A DNA stretch of 64,000 nt, from the NCBI GenBank assembly GCA_012513435.1, contig JAAZCE010000008.1:30046-94045 (forward strand). Direction: 5' to 3'. The stretch is from Clostridiales bacterium (GTDB lineage: Bacteria > Bacillota > Clostridia > Peptostreptococcales > Anaerovoracaceae). Positions within the stretch are counted from its first letter, which is position 1. Each line of letters starts with the position of its first letter. The position numbers and the translations under genes are program-made. Positions 38,132 through 47,099 of the stretch are shown in pieces. The notes under the pieces are model-generated. The model had not been told where the DNA came from, searched no databases, and saw nothing but the letters and a program-made list of their open reading frames with translations.

Positions 38132-38158
38132 TTAGCACTCTCTATCTTCGAGTGCCAA
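38132..38158. promoter_or_regulatory. CIRCE operator (HrcA-binding)
   Basis: TTAGCACTC-N9-GAGTGCCAA matches CIRCE (TTAGCACTC-N9-GAGTGCTAA) with one substitution. It lies in the groESL leader, so HrcA represses the operon without heat stress. hrcA is not in the window. Confidence 0.95.
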
Positions 38159-38162
38159 GTAT

Positions 38163-38191
38163 AATTTACCGCCATTTCACATTTTTGTCAA
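38163..38191 (-). promoter_or_regulatory. Promoter of groESL
   Basis: Minus-strand TTGACA, 17-bp spacer, TAAATT, immediately upstream of CIRCE. A nearby TATACT overlaps but has poorer spacing. Confidence 0.6.
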
Positions 38192-38199
38192 TAGGTTTT

Positions 38200-39084
38200 T
38201 TACTTTTTCTTGTGAGTTATGTAATAAAACAGGTACTGCTGGGCTATACCTCCGTATTCTCCAAACTTTTCGGCAGCGTATTCTTTCATCCCGTTCATAT
38301 CGTTTTCATCTATTCCGTAGCATTGATTCATTACCTTCCTGACCCACACATCTATTGGGAAACTGTCGAATTTCTTCATGGAAAAAAGAGCTATACAGTT
38401 GGCCACCTTAGGACCTACGCCGCAATAGCAAAGCAAGGCATCGAGGGCCTCCCGCCCACATATCTCTTCTCCTCCCAGAACCTCAAGGCTCTCCAACCCC
38501 TCTTCCACGATCCTTCCCGCTGTTGCCACAAGGTACTTGGCTCTGTATCCCAGCCTGCATGGTGCCAGGTCCGCCTGACTTGCTTCTGCAAGAACCTCCG
38601 GCGTGGGAAGTTTGTAATAGGCTCTTCCTTTATATTCTCCTGCCTTGGTGCCTAGGGTTTCCGCCAGAGAGTTTATGCACTTCTTTATCCTGGGTATGTT
38701 GTTGTTCTGAGATATGATGAAGGAAATCAGGGTCTCCCATTTTTCCTGGTTGAGTATTCTTATTCCCTGTCCGTATTCCACAGCCTGCCTCATGACATCG
38801 TCTTTGTCTGCAAGGATTTTCTTTATATCTCCATAGTCACGACCCAGGTCAAGGTAATCATACCAGACAGAATCAAAATCAGACTTATGGGAACCGAACA
38901 GCTTCAAGGTCTCTGTCTCTTTATCGTATTTCATCGTAACTATCTTCCCAAAGGCTATTCCCGTATAGCTACCGTCTTCATTCTTCTCCCAGCGAAAACA
39001 TTGTCCACAATCAAATATGTGGTCAAGCTCGAAATCCCTTATATCCTTTACTTCCAAATGGTCCGCATACTCTTTTGCTATCAT
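38200..39084 (-). CDS. 8-oxoguanine DNA glycosylase/AP lyase (Ogg1 type)
   Basis: 294 aa. Base-excision repair. N-terminal domain FDCGQCFRWEKNEDGSYTGIA, then the HhH-GPD domain with YCGVGPKVANCIAL (catalytic Lys) and SFPIDVWVRKVM (catalytic Asp), and SFIISQNNNIPRI. Clostridial/Ogg1 family rather than MutM. The start overlaps the upstream P-loop/Asp23 gene by 4 bases. Confidence 0.93.
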   Translation of the reverse strand: MIAKEYADHLEVKDIRDFELDHIFDCGQCFRWEKNEDGSYTGIAFGKIVTMKYDKETETLKLFGSHKSDFDSVWYDYLDLGRDYGDIKKILADKDDVMRQAVEYGQGIRILNQEKWETLISFIISQNNNIPRIKKCINSLAETLGTKAGEYKGRAYYKLPTPEVLAEASQADLAPCRLGYRAKYLVATAGRIVEEGLESLEVLGGEEICGREALDALLCYCGVGPKVANCIALFSMKKFDSFPIDVWVRKVMNQCYGIDENDMNGMKEYAAEKFGEYGGIAQQYLFYYITHKKK

Positions 39085-39899
39085 TCTTCTATTTCCTTTA
39101 TTTCAATATCCAGCCTGTTGATATTCAGTGCTGTCATCTCTTCGATTTTCTCCGCTACCTTGTACTGAAATTCTTTCGCCGCCGATACTAGGGCCTTACC
39201 CCATTTCAAATTAACCGATATGAGCACCTCTATGCCTTCCTGAGATGGAGTGACCATGACTCTGCCCACCTCTCCCAAGGCAGCCATTTCTAGACTTACA
39301 CATTCCACTATGTCGGCCATAACCTTTTCTGATATCTTATACTCTCCAAGATAGCTGTAGGTAGGTCTCACTACAGATTTTTCGGAAATATCCCTCCAAG
39401 GACCTATATTTGGCCCTAACTCTCGCACGAACCTCATAGGCGACATGAAATACCCAGAAAACTGTCTCTTTATCTGAAATGTAGGCACCGGAATAACGTG
39501 CTGTCCCATTTCCTTTCGCTGCTTATGGGCCATTTCTCGATCTTCGGCTGTGGTGATTTCCTCTATATATACTCGCTTTCCGATTTTGGGCATCTCAAGT
39601 CTCTTGACGATTTTGTCCACCATTTCATCTGATGTGCCAAGCACCAGAATGGAAGATGGCTTGATTCGCTTGATAGAAGCCTTTACCTCCAGGGCATGTT
39701 CTTCCTTGGAAAACAGTGCGGTTTTCACCGCCCCTATCTTCGTGGCCTGCCTCTTGGCAGAGATTCCTGCCGCCACTTTGTTTCGGCAAATAAAAAGTCC
39801 GTCGTCTATAATGCTCTCTATATTTAATTCTTTGCAAAGGTTCACAGCTTGAAAGCTCTTGCCTGTTCCGCTTTTTCCAATTAATCCATAAACTTTCAT
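39081..39899 (-). CDS. P-loop ATPase-like protein fused to an Asp23/Gls24 domain
   Basis: 272 aa. The N-terminus has a Walker A loop (LIGKSGTGKSFQAVNL) and a kinase-like ~160-residue domain. The C-terminal ~110 residues (YSYLGEYKISEKVMADIVECVSLEMAALGEVGRVMV ... NINRLDIEIKEIEE) are an Asp23/Gls24 (alkaline shock) domain. Function unknown. ATGA overlap with the glycosylase gene shows co-translation. Confidence 0.75.
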   Translation of the reverse strand: MKVYGLIGKSGTGKSFQAVNLCKELNIESIIDDGLFICRNKVAAGISAKRQATKIGAVKTALFSKEEHALEVKASIKRIKPSSILVLGTSDEMVDKIVKRLEMPKIGKRVYIEEITTAEDREMAHKQRKEMGQHVIPVPTFQIKRQFSGYFMSPMRFVRELGPNIGPWRDISEKSVVRPTYSYLGEYKISEKVMADIVECVSLEMAALGEVGRVMVTPSQEGIEVLISVNLKWGKALVSAAKEFQYKVAEKIEEMTALNINRLDIEIKEIEE

Positions 39900-39911
39900 T
39901 TTGAAATCCTC

Positions 39912-39940
39912 TTGAATTCCTTATATATGTTTGTTATAAT
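39912..39940 (+). promoter_or_regulatory. Promoter of the ferredoxin gene
   Basis: TTGAAT, 17-bp spacer, TATAAT with a TG extended -10. The ATG follows 40 bases later. Confidence 0.75.
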
Positions 39941-39980
39941 CAGTTTGTTGCTTAACGATAATCTAAAGGAGGTACACACG

Positions 39981-40151
39981 ATGGCTTATATTATTAATGA
40001 TTCTTGCATCAACTGTGGAGCTTGCATCGAAGAATGCCCTACAGAAGCTATCACTGCAGGCGCAGAGAAGCCCGACATCGATGCTGATAAGTGCATTGAC
40101 TGCGGAGCTTGCGCGGGAGTTTGTCCTGTAGATGCACCAGTTGAAGACTAA
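39981..40151 (+). CDS. 2[4Fe-4S] ferredoxin
   Basis: 56 aa from the ATG at 39981 (MAYIINDSCINCGACIEECP), preceded by AAAGGAGG; the upstream part of the ORF-track entry is promoter sequence. Two CxxCxxCxxxCP clusters (CINCGACIEECP, CIDCGACAGVCP) bind two cubane clusters. Low-potential electron carrier of clostridial metabolism. Monocistronic. Confidence 0.97.
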   Translation: MAYIINDSCINCGACIEECPTEAITAGAEKPDIDADKCIDCGACAGVCPVDAPVED

Positions 40152-40176
40152 CTGATAAATACATCGAATGATAATT

Positions 40177-40206
40177 AATAACCGTTTCACATTGAAACGG
40201 TTATTT
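40177..40206. terminator. Bidirectional terminator between ferredoxin and rex
   Basis: AATAACCGTTTCA / TGAAACGGTTATT is a 13-bp perfect stem with a 3-base loop and T-rich flanks on both strands. Confidence 0.9.
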
Positions 40207-40219
40207 AATTTTACCATAT

Positions 40220-40864
40220 TTACTTTTTCTCTGAATACGCGCCTGTCATGTGATATGCCAGTGAGTGAAGACTATCGCTTATATGCACGTTTTCTATAGC
40301 AACGTGATTCGGTGTTTCTATGTCCACCGGAGCGAAATTCCATAACCCTCTGACTCCAGCAAAGCACAGCTTGTCAGCTACTTCCTGTGCTGCATCCTTG
40401 GTTGTGCAGATAATGCCTATATCAATTTGATTCTCTTCAACATACCCTACGATATTTTCATAATCCATTACTTCTATGTCATTTATCTTTATCCCGATAA
40501 GTCTGGGATTAATCTCAAAAATACCACAGACCACAAATCCCGCCTTGTAGTAATATGTATGATTGGCTATAGCTTGTCCTAAATTTCCGGCCCCTACTAT
40601 AACCATCTTGTATTGTCTGTCTAAACCTAAAATAGCACTAATTTCGCTATAGAGTCCCGACACACTATATCCGTACCCCTGCTGTCCGAATCCGCCAAAG
40701 TTGTTTAAGTCCTGCCTTATCTGGGATGCAGTATACCCTATGAGGCTGCTAAACTCATTGGAGGAAATCTTGTCAATTCCCTTTTTTTGCAATTCGCCGA
40801 GATACCTTCTGTAACGAGGCAGTCTCTTGATTACAGCACTTGAAATTTTGGCCTGTTTTTTCAT
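40220..40864 (-). CDS. rex: Redox-sensing transcriptional repressor Rex
   Basis: 214 aa. N-terminal winged helix (SSAVIKRLPRYRRYLGEL ... TASQIRQDLNNFGGFGQQGYGY), then Rossmann domain VIVGAGNLGQAIANH binding NADH/NAD. It represses fermentation genes at low NADH. Starts 2 bases after acpP. Confidence 0.97.
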   Translation of the reverse strand: MKKQAKISSAVIKRLPRYRRYLGELQKKGIDKISSNEFSSLIGYTASQIRQDLNNFGGFGQQGYGYSVSGLYSEISAILGLDRQYKMVIVGAGNLGQAIANHTYYYKAGFVVCGIFEINPRLIGIKINDIEVMDYENIVGYVEENQIDIGIICTTKDAAQEVADKLCFAGVRGLWNFAPVDIETPNHVAIENVHISDSLHSLAYHMTGAYSEKK

Positions 40865-40866
40865 TT

Positions 40867-41094
40867 TTACGCCTTCTCTACTACATAGGATACTATATCA
40901 CTTACAGTCTGGAATTTCTCCGCATCCTCGTCAGGCACTTCGATACCGAATTCTTCTTCAATAGCCATGATTATCTCTACGGCATCCAGTGAATCCGCTT
41001 CCAAGTCCTTCATCAGATGAGTTTCCATCTCTATAATGTCTTCTTTTATTCCTAGTTGTTCTGCTATTATCCCTTTGATTTTTTCAAATGTCAT
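40867..41094 (-). CDS. acpP: Acyl carrier protein
   Basis: 75 aa from the ATG at 41094 ([15 protein letters not shown]), with GGAGGTGTATCA upstream. The phosphopantetheine Ser lies in [10 protein letters not shown]. Acidic helical protein carrying fatty-acid intermediates. It is separate from any fab cluster and is followed by rex. Confidence 0.96.
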   Translation of the reverse strand: MTFEKIKGIIAEQLGIKEDIIEMETHLMKDLEADSLDAVEIIMAIEEEFGIEVPDEDAEKFQTVSDIVSYVVEKA

Positions 41095-41164
41095 TGATAC
41101 ACCTCCGTTTTTGCTAATAATTACCCACTCATTATAGAGTACGGGAATTGGTATTGCAAGCATT

Positions 41165-43111
41165 TTACTGTAATTCAAGCCAATTTTCGTACTTGGCCTC
41201 CAGGGTCCTTCTCTTCTCCTCCATTGCAGCGCTAATGCTTGACAGCTTCTCGTGGTCGGTCATATTCTCCTGTTTACAGACTTCTTCCTCAAGAAAACCC
41301 ATTTCAGCCTCCAAGGTTTCTATTTCCTTCTCCAGCATTTCCTTCTGCCTCTTTATGCGGCGTTCACTGGCCTCCTGCTCCTTTTGGAACTTTCTCTTAT
41401 CTGCTGCGGAAAGTTGGGCTTCATCTCCCCGGTCTATACCCGCCAAAGCGCTTCTGCCTGCCAGCTCATCAAGATATTTTTTGCCTGAACTTATCTGTCG
41501 CTGCTTCTTCTCCACATAGTAATCGTATACGCCTAAATAGTTCTCCATGCCCCTTGCAGTAAGCTCCATTATCCTTGTAGGTATCCGATTCAGAAAATAT
41601 CTGTCGTGAGATACGATAATGCATGTTCCTGGAAAGTCCAGAAGAGCTTCCTCAAAGACCTCCTTTGACTCTATATCCAAGTGGTTAGTAGGCTCGTCAA
41701 GAATGAGGACATTGGCACCCGAAAGCATCAGCTTGAGAAGAGCCAGCCGAGCCCTTTCGCCGCCGCTTAGGGAATCTACAGTCAGGAATACCATCTCTCC
41801 CCTGAAAAGGAACCTTCCAAGTATGTTCCGCATCTCCGTATCGGAATAGAGCCTGTAAGCATCCTGCAGCTCACCGATTACCGTGTTCTCGCCATTTAAA
41901 AGCTGCTGTCCCTGGTCATAGTATCCGAACTGGACATTGTGTCCAATTTTAATACGCCCCCTATTGCATGTCAAGTCTCCCATGAGCATCCTCAGAAGGG
42001 TGGTCTTGCCTATGCCGTTGGCTCCCACTATGCAAATGCGCTCGCCCCTTTTAATATCAAGGTCTACATTGTCAAAAAGCTCTACATGGCTGCTGCCGTA
42101 GCCAAAGCCCTTGGAAAGGTTCTCCGCGAAGATAACGTCTCTTCCGCTCTGAAAGTTTTCCTTAAATCTCAGCTTCAGCTTCCCATGGCCGCTCTCCGGT
42201 CTGTCTATTATTTCCGTAGCGGAAAGCCGTTTTTCTCTGGACGCAGCTCTCTTGGCCAGCTTTTCCGTACCGTGCTGCTTGAAACGCCTTATTATCTCTT
42301 CCTGCCGCTGTATTTCCTTTTGCTGTTTCTCGTATTTTCTCAGCTCGGCTTCACGCCTGTTTCGTTTTTCGGTTGCGTAGAAGCTGTAGGTGCCTTCGTA
42401 TATCTGGAGCTTGTGGTTTTCTACCTCGAAAATTCTCGTCACGGTCTCATTGAGAAAATATCTGTCATGGGATACCAGCACAATGGTGCCCTTATATCCC
42501 TTGAGGTACTGCTCAAGCCACTTCAGGGTTCCTATGTCCAAATGGTTTGTAGGCTCGTCGAGAAATAGGATGTCCGGACTTTTCAGCAGCAGGCAGGCTA
42601 AGGAAAGTCTCGTCTTTTCCCCTCCGCTAAGGGAGCTTATCTTCTTGTCGTAGCTGTCCTCCTTGAAGGCCATGCTGGAAAGTATGCCCGTTATCTCGCT
42701 TTTGTATGTATAGCCTCCTTGGGTTCTGTACTTTTCCTGCAATCTGTCGTACCGGTCTATCAATGTCCGGTCCTTATCCCCACTGTCGATTCTTGAAAGA
42801 ATTTCTTCCATGTCCTTTTCTATAATACCAAAGCGGCTGAACAGAGCCTCCACCTCTTCTATTACGGTTCTTTCGGAATGAAAGCCGCCGTCTTGTTTCA
42901 TATATCCGGTCTGCAGCTCCGATGAAATAAAAAAATCCCCGGATTCACAGGGAATCTCCCCAGTTAGCATACGAAGTAGGGTGGTTTTTCCCGCTCCATT
43001 TATGCCGATTATGCCAATTCTCTCACCCTTATTTATGTGGAAGGATACCTTGTCCAGAATAACATCGGTTCCATATGCTTTTGTTAACTCTTTTGCTGAT
43101 ACTACTATCAT
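41165..43111 (-). CDS. ABC-F family ATPase (YdiF/Uup-like)
   Basis: 648 aa, two ABC domains in tandem without membrane segments. Walker [12 protein letters not shown] and [11 protein letters not shown]; signatures [13 protein letters not shown] and [13 protein letters not shown]; Walker [13 protein letters not shown] twice. The interdomain linker is charged (P-site tRNA interaction motif region), and the C-terminus is a coiled coil (~560-648). ABC-F proteins act on ribosomes in translation or antibiotic protection; this length and tail fit the housekeeping YdiF group. Confidence 0.92.
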   Translation of the reverse strand: MIVVSAKELTKAYGTDVILDKVSFHINKGERIGIIGINGAGKTTLLRMLTGEIPCESGDFFISSELQTGYMKQDGGFHSERTVIEEVEALFSRFGIIEKDMEEILSRIDSGDKDRTLIDRYDRLQEKYRTQGGYTYKSEITGILSSMAFKEDSYDKKISSLSGGEKTRLSLACLLLKSPDILFLDEPTNHLDIGTLKWLEQYLKGYKGTIVLVSHDRYFLNETVTRIFEVENHKLQIYEGTYSFYATEKRNRREAELRKYEKQQKEIQRQEEIIRRFKQHGTEKLAKRAASREKRLSATEIIDRPESGHGKLKLRFKENFQSGRDVIFAENLSKGFGYGSSHVELFDNVDLDIKRGERICIVGANGIGKTTLLRMLMGDLTCNRGRIKIGHNVQFGYYDQGQQLLNGENTVIGELQDAYRLYSDTEMRNILGRFLFRGEMVFLTVDSLSGGERARLALLKLMLSGANVLILDEPTNHLDIESKEVFEEALLDFPGTCIIVSHDRYFLNRIPTRIMELTARGMENYLGVYDYYVEKKQRQISSGKKYLDELAGRSALAGIDRGDEAQLSAADKRKFQKEQEASERRIKRQKEMLEKEIETLEAEMGFLEEEVCKQENMTDHEKLSSISAAMEEKRRTLEAKYENWLELQ

Positions 43112-43118
43112 TTCTTCC

Positions 43119-44135
43119 TCACAGTTTTAAATTAGGTATTGCATCTAGGGTAAGGTCCGAGACCTCCCCCGCCATATACTTGTAGTAAGCGGCACATCCT
43201 ATCATTGCAGCATTATCAGTGCAAAGCACAGGCGATGGATAGTACAGTTTCAGGTGGTTTTTATCACATTCTTCCTCAAACATTTCCCTCAGTCTGCTGT
43301 TGGCTGCAACTCCCCCCGCTAAGACTATCTTATCTTTATTCATATCAATAGCGGCCCTCACTGTCTTCGTCACGATAACTTCAAGAACAGCAGCCTGAAA
43401 GCCTGCGGCAACGTCTGCCGTGTTTATCTCCCTATCTGCCTGTTCTTCTGAATTTATATAGTTGAGGACTCCTGTCTTGATACCGCTGAAACTAAAGTCC
43501 AGACTCCCCTTTTCGAGAAAGACTCTCTTGAACTGAACAGCTTCCGGGTTCCCTTCCCTTGCAAGCTTGTCTATCAAGGGACCTCCAGGATATCCAAGTC
43601 CCAGAACCCTTGCCACCTTGTCATAGGCTTCTCCTGCTGCATCGTCTCTAGTGCCTCCCAAGACGTGACACTTGTTGTAGTCCGTCACCTCCACAATATT
43701 GGTGTGCCCTCCGGAAATTACAAGGGCCATAAATGGCGGCTTAAGTTCTTTGTGCTCTATGTAGTTTGCGCAGATATGCCCCTGAATATGGTGAACGCCT
43801 ATAAGAGGCTTGTCTCCGGCTAAAGCGTAGGCCTTGGCAGTGGCAAGTCCGATGAGAAGGGCCCCCACAAGTCCCGGCCCATAGGTAACTCCTATAATAT
43901 CTATGTCCTCAAATGTGACTCCCGCTTCATCTATTGCCTGCCCCACCACCCTGTTCACGTTATCGAGATGATGCCTTGAAGCAATCTCTGGGACTACGCC
44001 TCCGTATAGTTTATGTATATCTATCTGTGACGAAATAATATTGGAGAGGGAACATCGCCCTTCCAGCATTACGGCTGCCGCCGTCTCGTCACAGCTAGAT
44101 TCGATTGCAAGTGTTAATAATTTTCCGTCTTTCAT
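43119..44135 (-). CDS. tsaD: tRNA N6-adenosine threonylcarbamoyltransferase TsaD
   Basis: 338 aa. Catalyses t6A37 formation with TsaB/TsaE. ASKHA fold with metal His motif [21 protein letters not shown], and [11 protein letters not shown]. Part of an operon-like run tsaE-tsaB-rimI-(orf)-tsaD on the minus strand. Confidence 0.98.
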   Translation of the reverse strand: MKDGKLLTLAIESSCDETAAAVMLEGRCSLSNIISSQIDIHKLYGGVVPEIASRHHLDNVNRVVGQAIDEAGVTFEDIDIIGVTYGPGLVGALLIGLATAKAYALAGDKPLIGVHHIQGHICANYIEHKELKPPFMALVISGGHTNIVEVTDYNKCHVLGGTRDDAAGEAYDKVARVLGLGYPGGPLIDKLAREGNPEAVQFKRVFLEKGSLDFSFSGIKTGVLNYINSEEQADREINTADVAAGFQAAVLEVIVTKTVRAAIDMNKDKIVLAGGVAANSRLREMFEEECDKNHLKLYYPSPVLCTDNAAMIGCAAYYKYMAGEVSDLTLDAIPNLKL

Positions 44136-44287
44136 AGGTTATTTCGTCTCTCTTCCAATTTTTTATCACATTGGTTTTCGCCATTTAAGTGTCTGCAATT
44201 CTCGCATGACATATAGTCGCTCATACTGAATACGTCAAAATCATGACGTCTTGCAAATTTCTTGCAGGGCACCGATACCACGTTCAT
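44132..44287 (-). CDS. Small Cys-rich hypothetical protein in the tsa cluster
   Basis: 51 aa from the ATG at 44287 ([20 protein letters not shown]), which has GGAG five bases upstream. Two cysteines in [13 protein letters not shown] plus an early Cys suggest a small metal-binding or Fe-S site. Ends by ATGA overlap with tsaD, supporting translation. No family recognised. Confidence 0.65.
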   Translation of the reverse strand: MNVVSVPCKKFARRHDFDVFSMSDYMSCENCRHLNGENQCDKKLEERRNNL

Positions 44288-44377
44288 ATTATCTCCGGAA
44301 AAACTGTCCATAGCCACCTCCCACAGCAGTAGTCTTACTGTTTATGCTTACTACTATTATGGTCAGTGATTTATGTT

Positions 44378-44836
44378 TTATTCGCTCTTGCTCTCGTGTC
44401 TCCACATAATTAGCGCATCTTCTCCATTGTTGAGATAATACTTCTTCCTCACTCCCTCCACCTTGAAGCCGTGCTTCTCATAGAGGCCTATTGCTGCCTC
44501 ATTAGAGCTACGCACCTCCAAGGTGTGATGTTTTATACCTTTGCTCACCGTGAATTCGATGAGTACTGATATTATCCCCGTAGCTATTCTTCTATTTCTG
44601 AATCCGGGCCTTACTGCCACGTTGGTAATGTGACCTTCATCCTCTATCCACCAGAGTCCTGCATAACCCACCACCTTTTCGTCTATCTCCGCCGCTATGT
44701 AAAACGCTCTCGGATTTTCCTCAAGCTCATACCTGAGGGAATCCCTGCTCCAGGGATCTGGGAAGCACAATCTCTCAATTTCATATATGGGCTCTACGTC
44801 CTTCTCGTTTGCCTGCCTGACAATTATATCTGCCAT
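44378..44836 (-). CDS. rimI: Ribosomal-protein-alanine N-acetyltransferase RimI
   Basis: 152 aa, GNAT fold. Acetyl-CoA site VRPGFRNRRIATGI (RxxGxG/A type), plus HTLEVRSSNEAAIGLYEKHGF, diagnostic for RimI. Located between tsaB and tsaD as in many Firmicutes. Confidence 0.93.
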   Translation of the reverse strand: MADIIVRQANEKDVEPIYEIERLCFPDPWSRDSLRYELEENPRAFYIAAEIDEKVVGYAGLWWIEDEGHITNVAVRPGFRNRRIATGIISVLIEFTVSKGIKHHTLEVRSSNEAAIGLYEKHGFKVEGVRKKYYLNNGEDALIMWRHESKSE

Positions 44837-44863
44837 CTTCTCGCCTTCCTATTTATGCTTTTT

Positions 44864-45583
44864 TTAGCTTTCCTTCAGCTTCCGTTCAGCCTCCGCCAGA
44901 CGCATATAATCAGGCTCAAGCTGGAAGTAGTCCATGCCTCCCTTTTCTGCAAAACTCCTGGCTCCCAGCATGGCAACGGAATCAGCTCTCTGGTATCTTA
45001 TGCTTTCGAGTGCTGTCAATGTTCCTGCAGGACGAAGTTCCTCTATCCTCCCCTTGCAGGCGTCAGCTCCGTCTCCCAAAAACATGACCTTTTCATATCC
45101 TTGCACAGCCTTTAAGAATTCTTCTATGGTGTATGCCCCTGCCTTAACCTTCTCCACAGGGTATCCGTCTTCTATAAAATATCCGCCTCCGTATACCTGA
45201 CTCCTCCTAGCGTCCAGTATGGGACATATGAGAACACTGCCCCCCTCAGCTTCGCTAGACAACTGACCTTCCTCCGCCCTTATGGCCAGAGCTTCAAGGC
45301 TTGATACAGGAATGCATGGGATGTCCAATATCTGTGCAAGAGCCCTTGCAGATGACACGCCTATCCTTATCCCTGTAAATGAGCCTGGACCCTTAGACAC
45401 TGCAATGGCACTAATATCGCCTAACGACAATTTATTATCTTTTAAGACACTTTTCACCTGGGGCATGAGATTTTGCAAATGAGAAAATCTGTCGCTGCCC
45501 TGGACCTGTCCTATTATTTTTCCTTCCTTCATAAGAGCAACAGACGCAAAGGCCCCTGTTGTTTCTATGGCTAAAATATACAT
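44864..45583 (-). CDS. tsaB: tRNA threonylcarbamoyladenosine biosynthesis protein TsaB
   Basis: 239 aa. Inactive ASKHA homologue that scaffolds TsaD. ILAIETTGAFASVAL, AVSKGPGSFTGIRIGVS, and PILDARRSQVYGG are family hallmarks. Overlaps tsaE by 13 bases. Confidence 0.95.
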   Translation of the reverse strand: MYILAIETTGAFASVALMKEGKIIGQVQGSDRFSHLQNLMPQVKSVLKDNKLSLGDISAIAVSKGPGSFTGIRIGVSSARALAQILDIPCIPVSSLEALAIRAEEGQLSSEAEGGSVLICPILDARRSQVYGGGYFIEDGYPVEKVKAGAYTIEEFLKAVQGYEKVMFLGDGADACKGRIEELRPAGTLTALESIRYQRADSVAMLGARSFAEKGGMDYFQLEPDYMRLAEAERKLKES

Positions 45584-45996
45584 TTGTAGACCCGTTCCCC
45601 TTCTTCCCTGCCGTATTGAATATCTATTCTCATCCCATTATCAGGAATGATTTCTTCTATTATACTTGCCCACTCTATGACGCAAACTCCTTCTCCGTAA
45701 AAGTATTCCTCATAGCCCAGCTCATACATTTCTTCAACATCGCCTATACGGTACACGTCGAAGTGATAAAGGGGTAGTCTGCCGCCGTCATACTCCTTAA
45801 CTATATTGAAAGTGGGGCTTGTAATGGTTTCTTCTATGGAAAGTCCCTTAGCTATAGCCTTGGTGAGTGTGGTCTTGCCGGTTCCCAGCTCTCCGCTAAG
45901 GGCTATCACGGTTCCCGTCTTGACCTCCTGTCCCAGCTTAATGCCAAACTTTTCGGTGTCCCTCTCATTTTTCATAATGAATACATTTTCTTTCAT
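45571..45996 (-). CDS. tsaE: tRNA t6A biosynthesis ATPase TsaE
   Basis: 141 aa. P-loop GELGTGKTTLTKAI, TSPTFNIVKEY, and HFDVYRIGD motifs. The start is uncertain. A TGGTATACT extended -10 lies at 46006-46014, only ten bases from the first ATG, so that start would be almost leaderless. The second Met (MKNERDTEKFG, 45975) would have a ~24-base leader with only a weak AAAGAAA site. Confidence 0.93.
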   Translation of the reverse strand: MKENVFIMKNERDTEKFGIKLGQEVKTGTVIALSGELGTGKTTLTKAIAKGLSIEETITSPTFNIVKEYDGGRLPLYHFDVYRIGDVEEMYELGYEEYFYGEGVCVIEWASIIEEIIPDNGMRIDIQYGREEGERVYKCIF

Positions 45997-46031
45997 AATC
46001 TATATAGTATACCATAATAGCTCTGAAATTT

Positions 46032-46066
46032 AAATACCGTTTAGAGCAGCGCCCCAAACGGTATTT
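46032..46066. terminator. Hairpin after ribU
   Basis: AAATACCGTTT / AAACGGTATTT is an 11-bp perfect stem downstream of ribU on the minus strand. The following sequence is AAATTTCAG, so the T-run is weak. Confidence 0.55.
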
Positions 46067-46109
46067 ACATAAAACCCTTTATTGTCTTATTCCTGAAGGA
46101 CACATGATA

Positions 46110-46643
46110 TTACCTATGAAGGAAGCCTGATATCCTCTTATAGAGCAGGAATGTCACGATAGCGTTGACTCCTGCCTTAATCAAGTTAAAACCTGCGATA
46201 AAAGGCATCAGGTCCCATACGACGCTTCGCGGAACTCCCATGAATATAGGTGTTATAATGAGATTGGCTAATATCATTACCAAAGTCCATGCTATGACAC
46301 CGCATGCCAGGCCTATGACTGCGCCTTTTCTCGTCTTGTTGTACTTATAGATGAGCCCTGCAACCAGTACAAGGGTGCTCGTGGCTATTACGTGCATTAT
46401 TATCCCGTATACTCCGCTGGCAGCACTTACGGTTACTCCCTGAATGACCGCTGTGACTATTGTCAGCAGCACTCCTGCCAAAGGCCCGAATGCAAAGGTT
46501 CCTATGAGAATAGGAATGTCTGCCGGGTCGTATTCAAGAAAGGCAACTGCAGGGAAAATCGGGAAGTGTATAAAATACACAAGTACTATAGAAACCGCAA
46601 CCAGCATTCCCATCTTCGCTAATCTAACTGTTTTTTGATTCAT
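46110..46643 (-). CDS. ribU: Riboflavin transporter RibU (ECF substrate-binding S component)
   Basis: 177 aa, five or six helices. The KMGMLVAVSIVLVYFIHFPIFPAVAFLEYDPADIPILIGTFAFGP region is characteristic of RibU/FmnP. It works with the energising module EcfA-A'-T, which is not encoded in the window. An FMN riboswitch precedes it. Confidence 0.95.
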   Translation of the reverse strand: MNQKTVRLAKMGMLVAVSIVLVYFIHFPIFPAVAFLEYDPADIPILIGTFAFGPLAGVLLTIVTAVIQGVTVSAASGVYGIIMHVIATSTLVLVAGLIYKYNKTRKGAVIGLACGVIAWTLVMILANLIITPIFMGVPRSVVWDLMPFIAGFNLIKAGVNAIVTFLLYKRISGFLHR

Positions 46644-46731
46644 TTCAAATTCCTCCTAAAATTGATATAATTTTTCTTCGGAATCTGTCAGGTGATGCTT
46701 TAGACTTTGGAAAATTCCAAAGAAACAGCAT

Positions 46732-46772
46732 CAAAAAAGCCTTGGATAATTTTTTCCAAGGCTTTGAAATAC
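46732..46772 (-). terminator. Expression-platform terminator of the FMN riboswitch
   Basis: Minus-strand AAAGCCTTGG - loop - CCAAGGCTTTTTT, 10-bp stem plus T-run, between the aptamer and ribU. With FMN bound it should form and stop transcription. Confidence 0.88.
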
Positions 46773-46814
46773 TCGTACAAAAACACGCTTTCGCGCCGCA
46801 CGTCAAGTATTCTC

Positions 46815-46988
46815 GTTTCTTTCATCCGGACTATACCGTCGGTACAGGATTCACACCTATTCGGCCATCACAGCACCCGATGGATTGCTTGACATCGGCT
46901 CCTGTTCAGCTCGCGGACTTATAGCTTCTGCCTTATCAGCATCCGCTCATCACCGCCGGTGAGGACTTTCACCTCGCCCTGAAACAGA
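46815..46988 (-). ncRNA. FMN riboswitch (RFN element) controlling ribU
   Basis: The minus strand carries the conserved RFN core: CAGGGCGAGGTGAAAGTCCTCACCGGCGGT split across the opening stems, AGTCCGCGAGC, GACGGTATAGTCCGGATGAAAG at the 3' side, and variable arms between. All conserved blocks are present in order. Promoter, aptamer, terminator and ribU form a complete off-switch. Confidence 0.97.
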
Positions 46989-47002
46989 TTTTCACAAAAC
47001 AT

Positions 47003-47031
47003 ATTATAATCCTAATAATAAGCAATGTCAA
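47003..47031 (-). promoter_or_regulatory. Consensus promoter of the FMN riboswitch/ribU transcript
   Basis: Minus-strand TTGACA, 17-bp spacer, TATAAT: both hexamers perfect. It lies just upstream of the aptamer. Confidence 0.9.
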
Positions 47032-47099
47032 GGAATCTTGTTGGTCATAACAGCGTTAAGTTGTTATATGCAATCAATATCTGGGTTCCACTGATTTTA

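Noticed and set aside
39941-39980. Rex operator at the ferredoxin promoter
   Set aside because: TTGTTG...TTAACGATAA is only loosely similar to the Rex palindrome and lacks symmetry.
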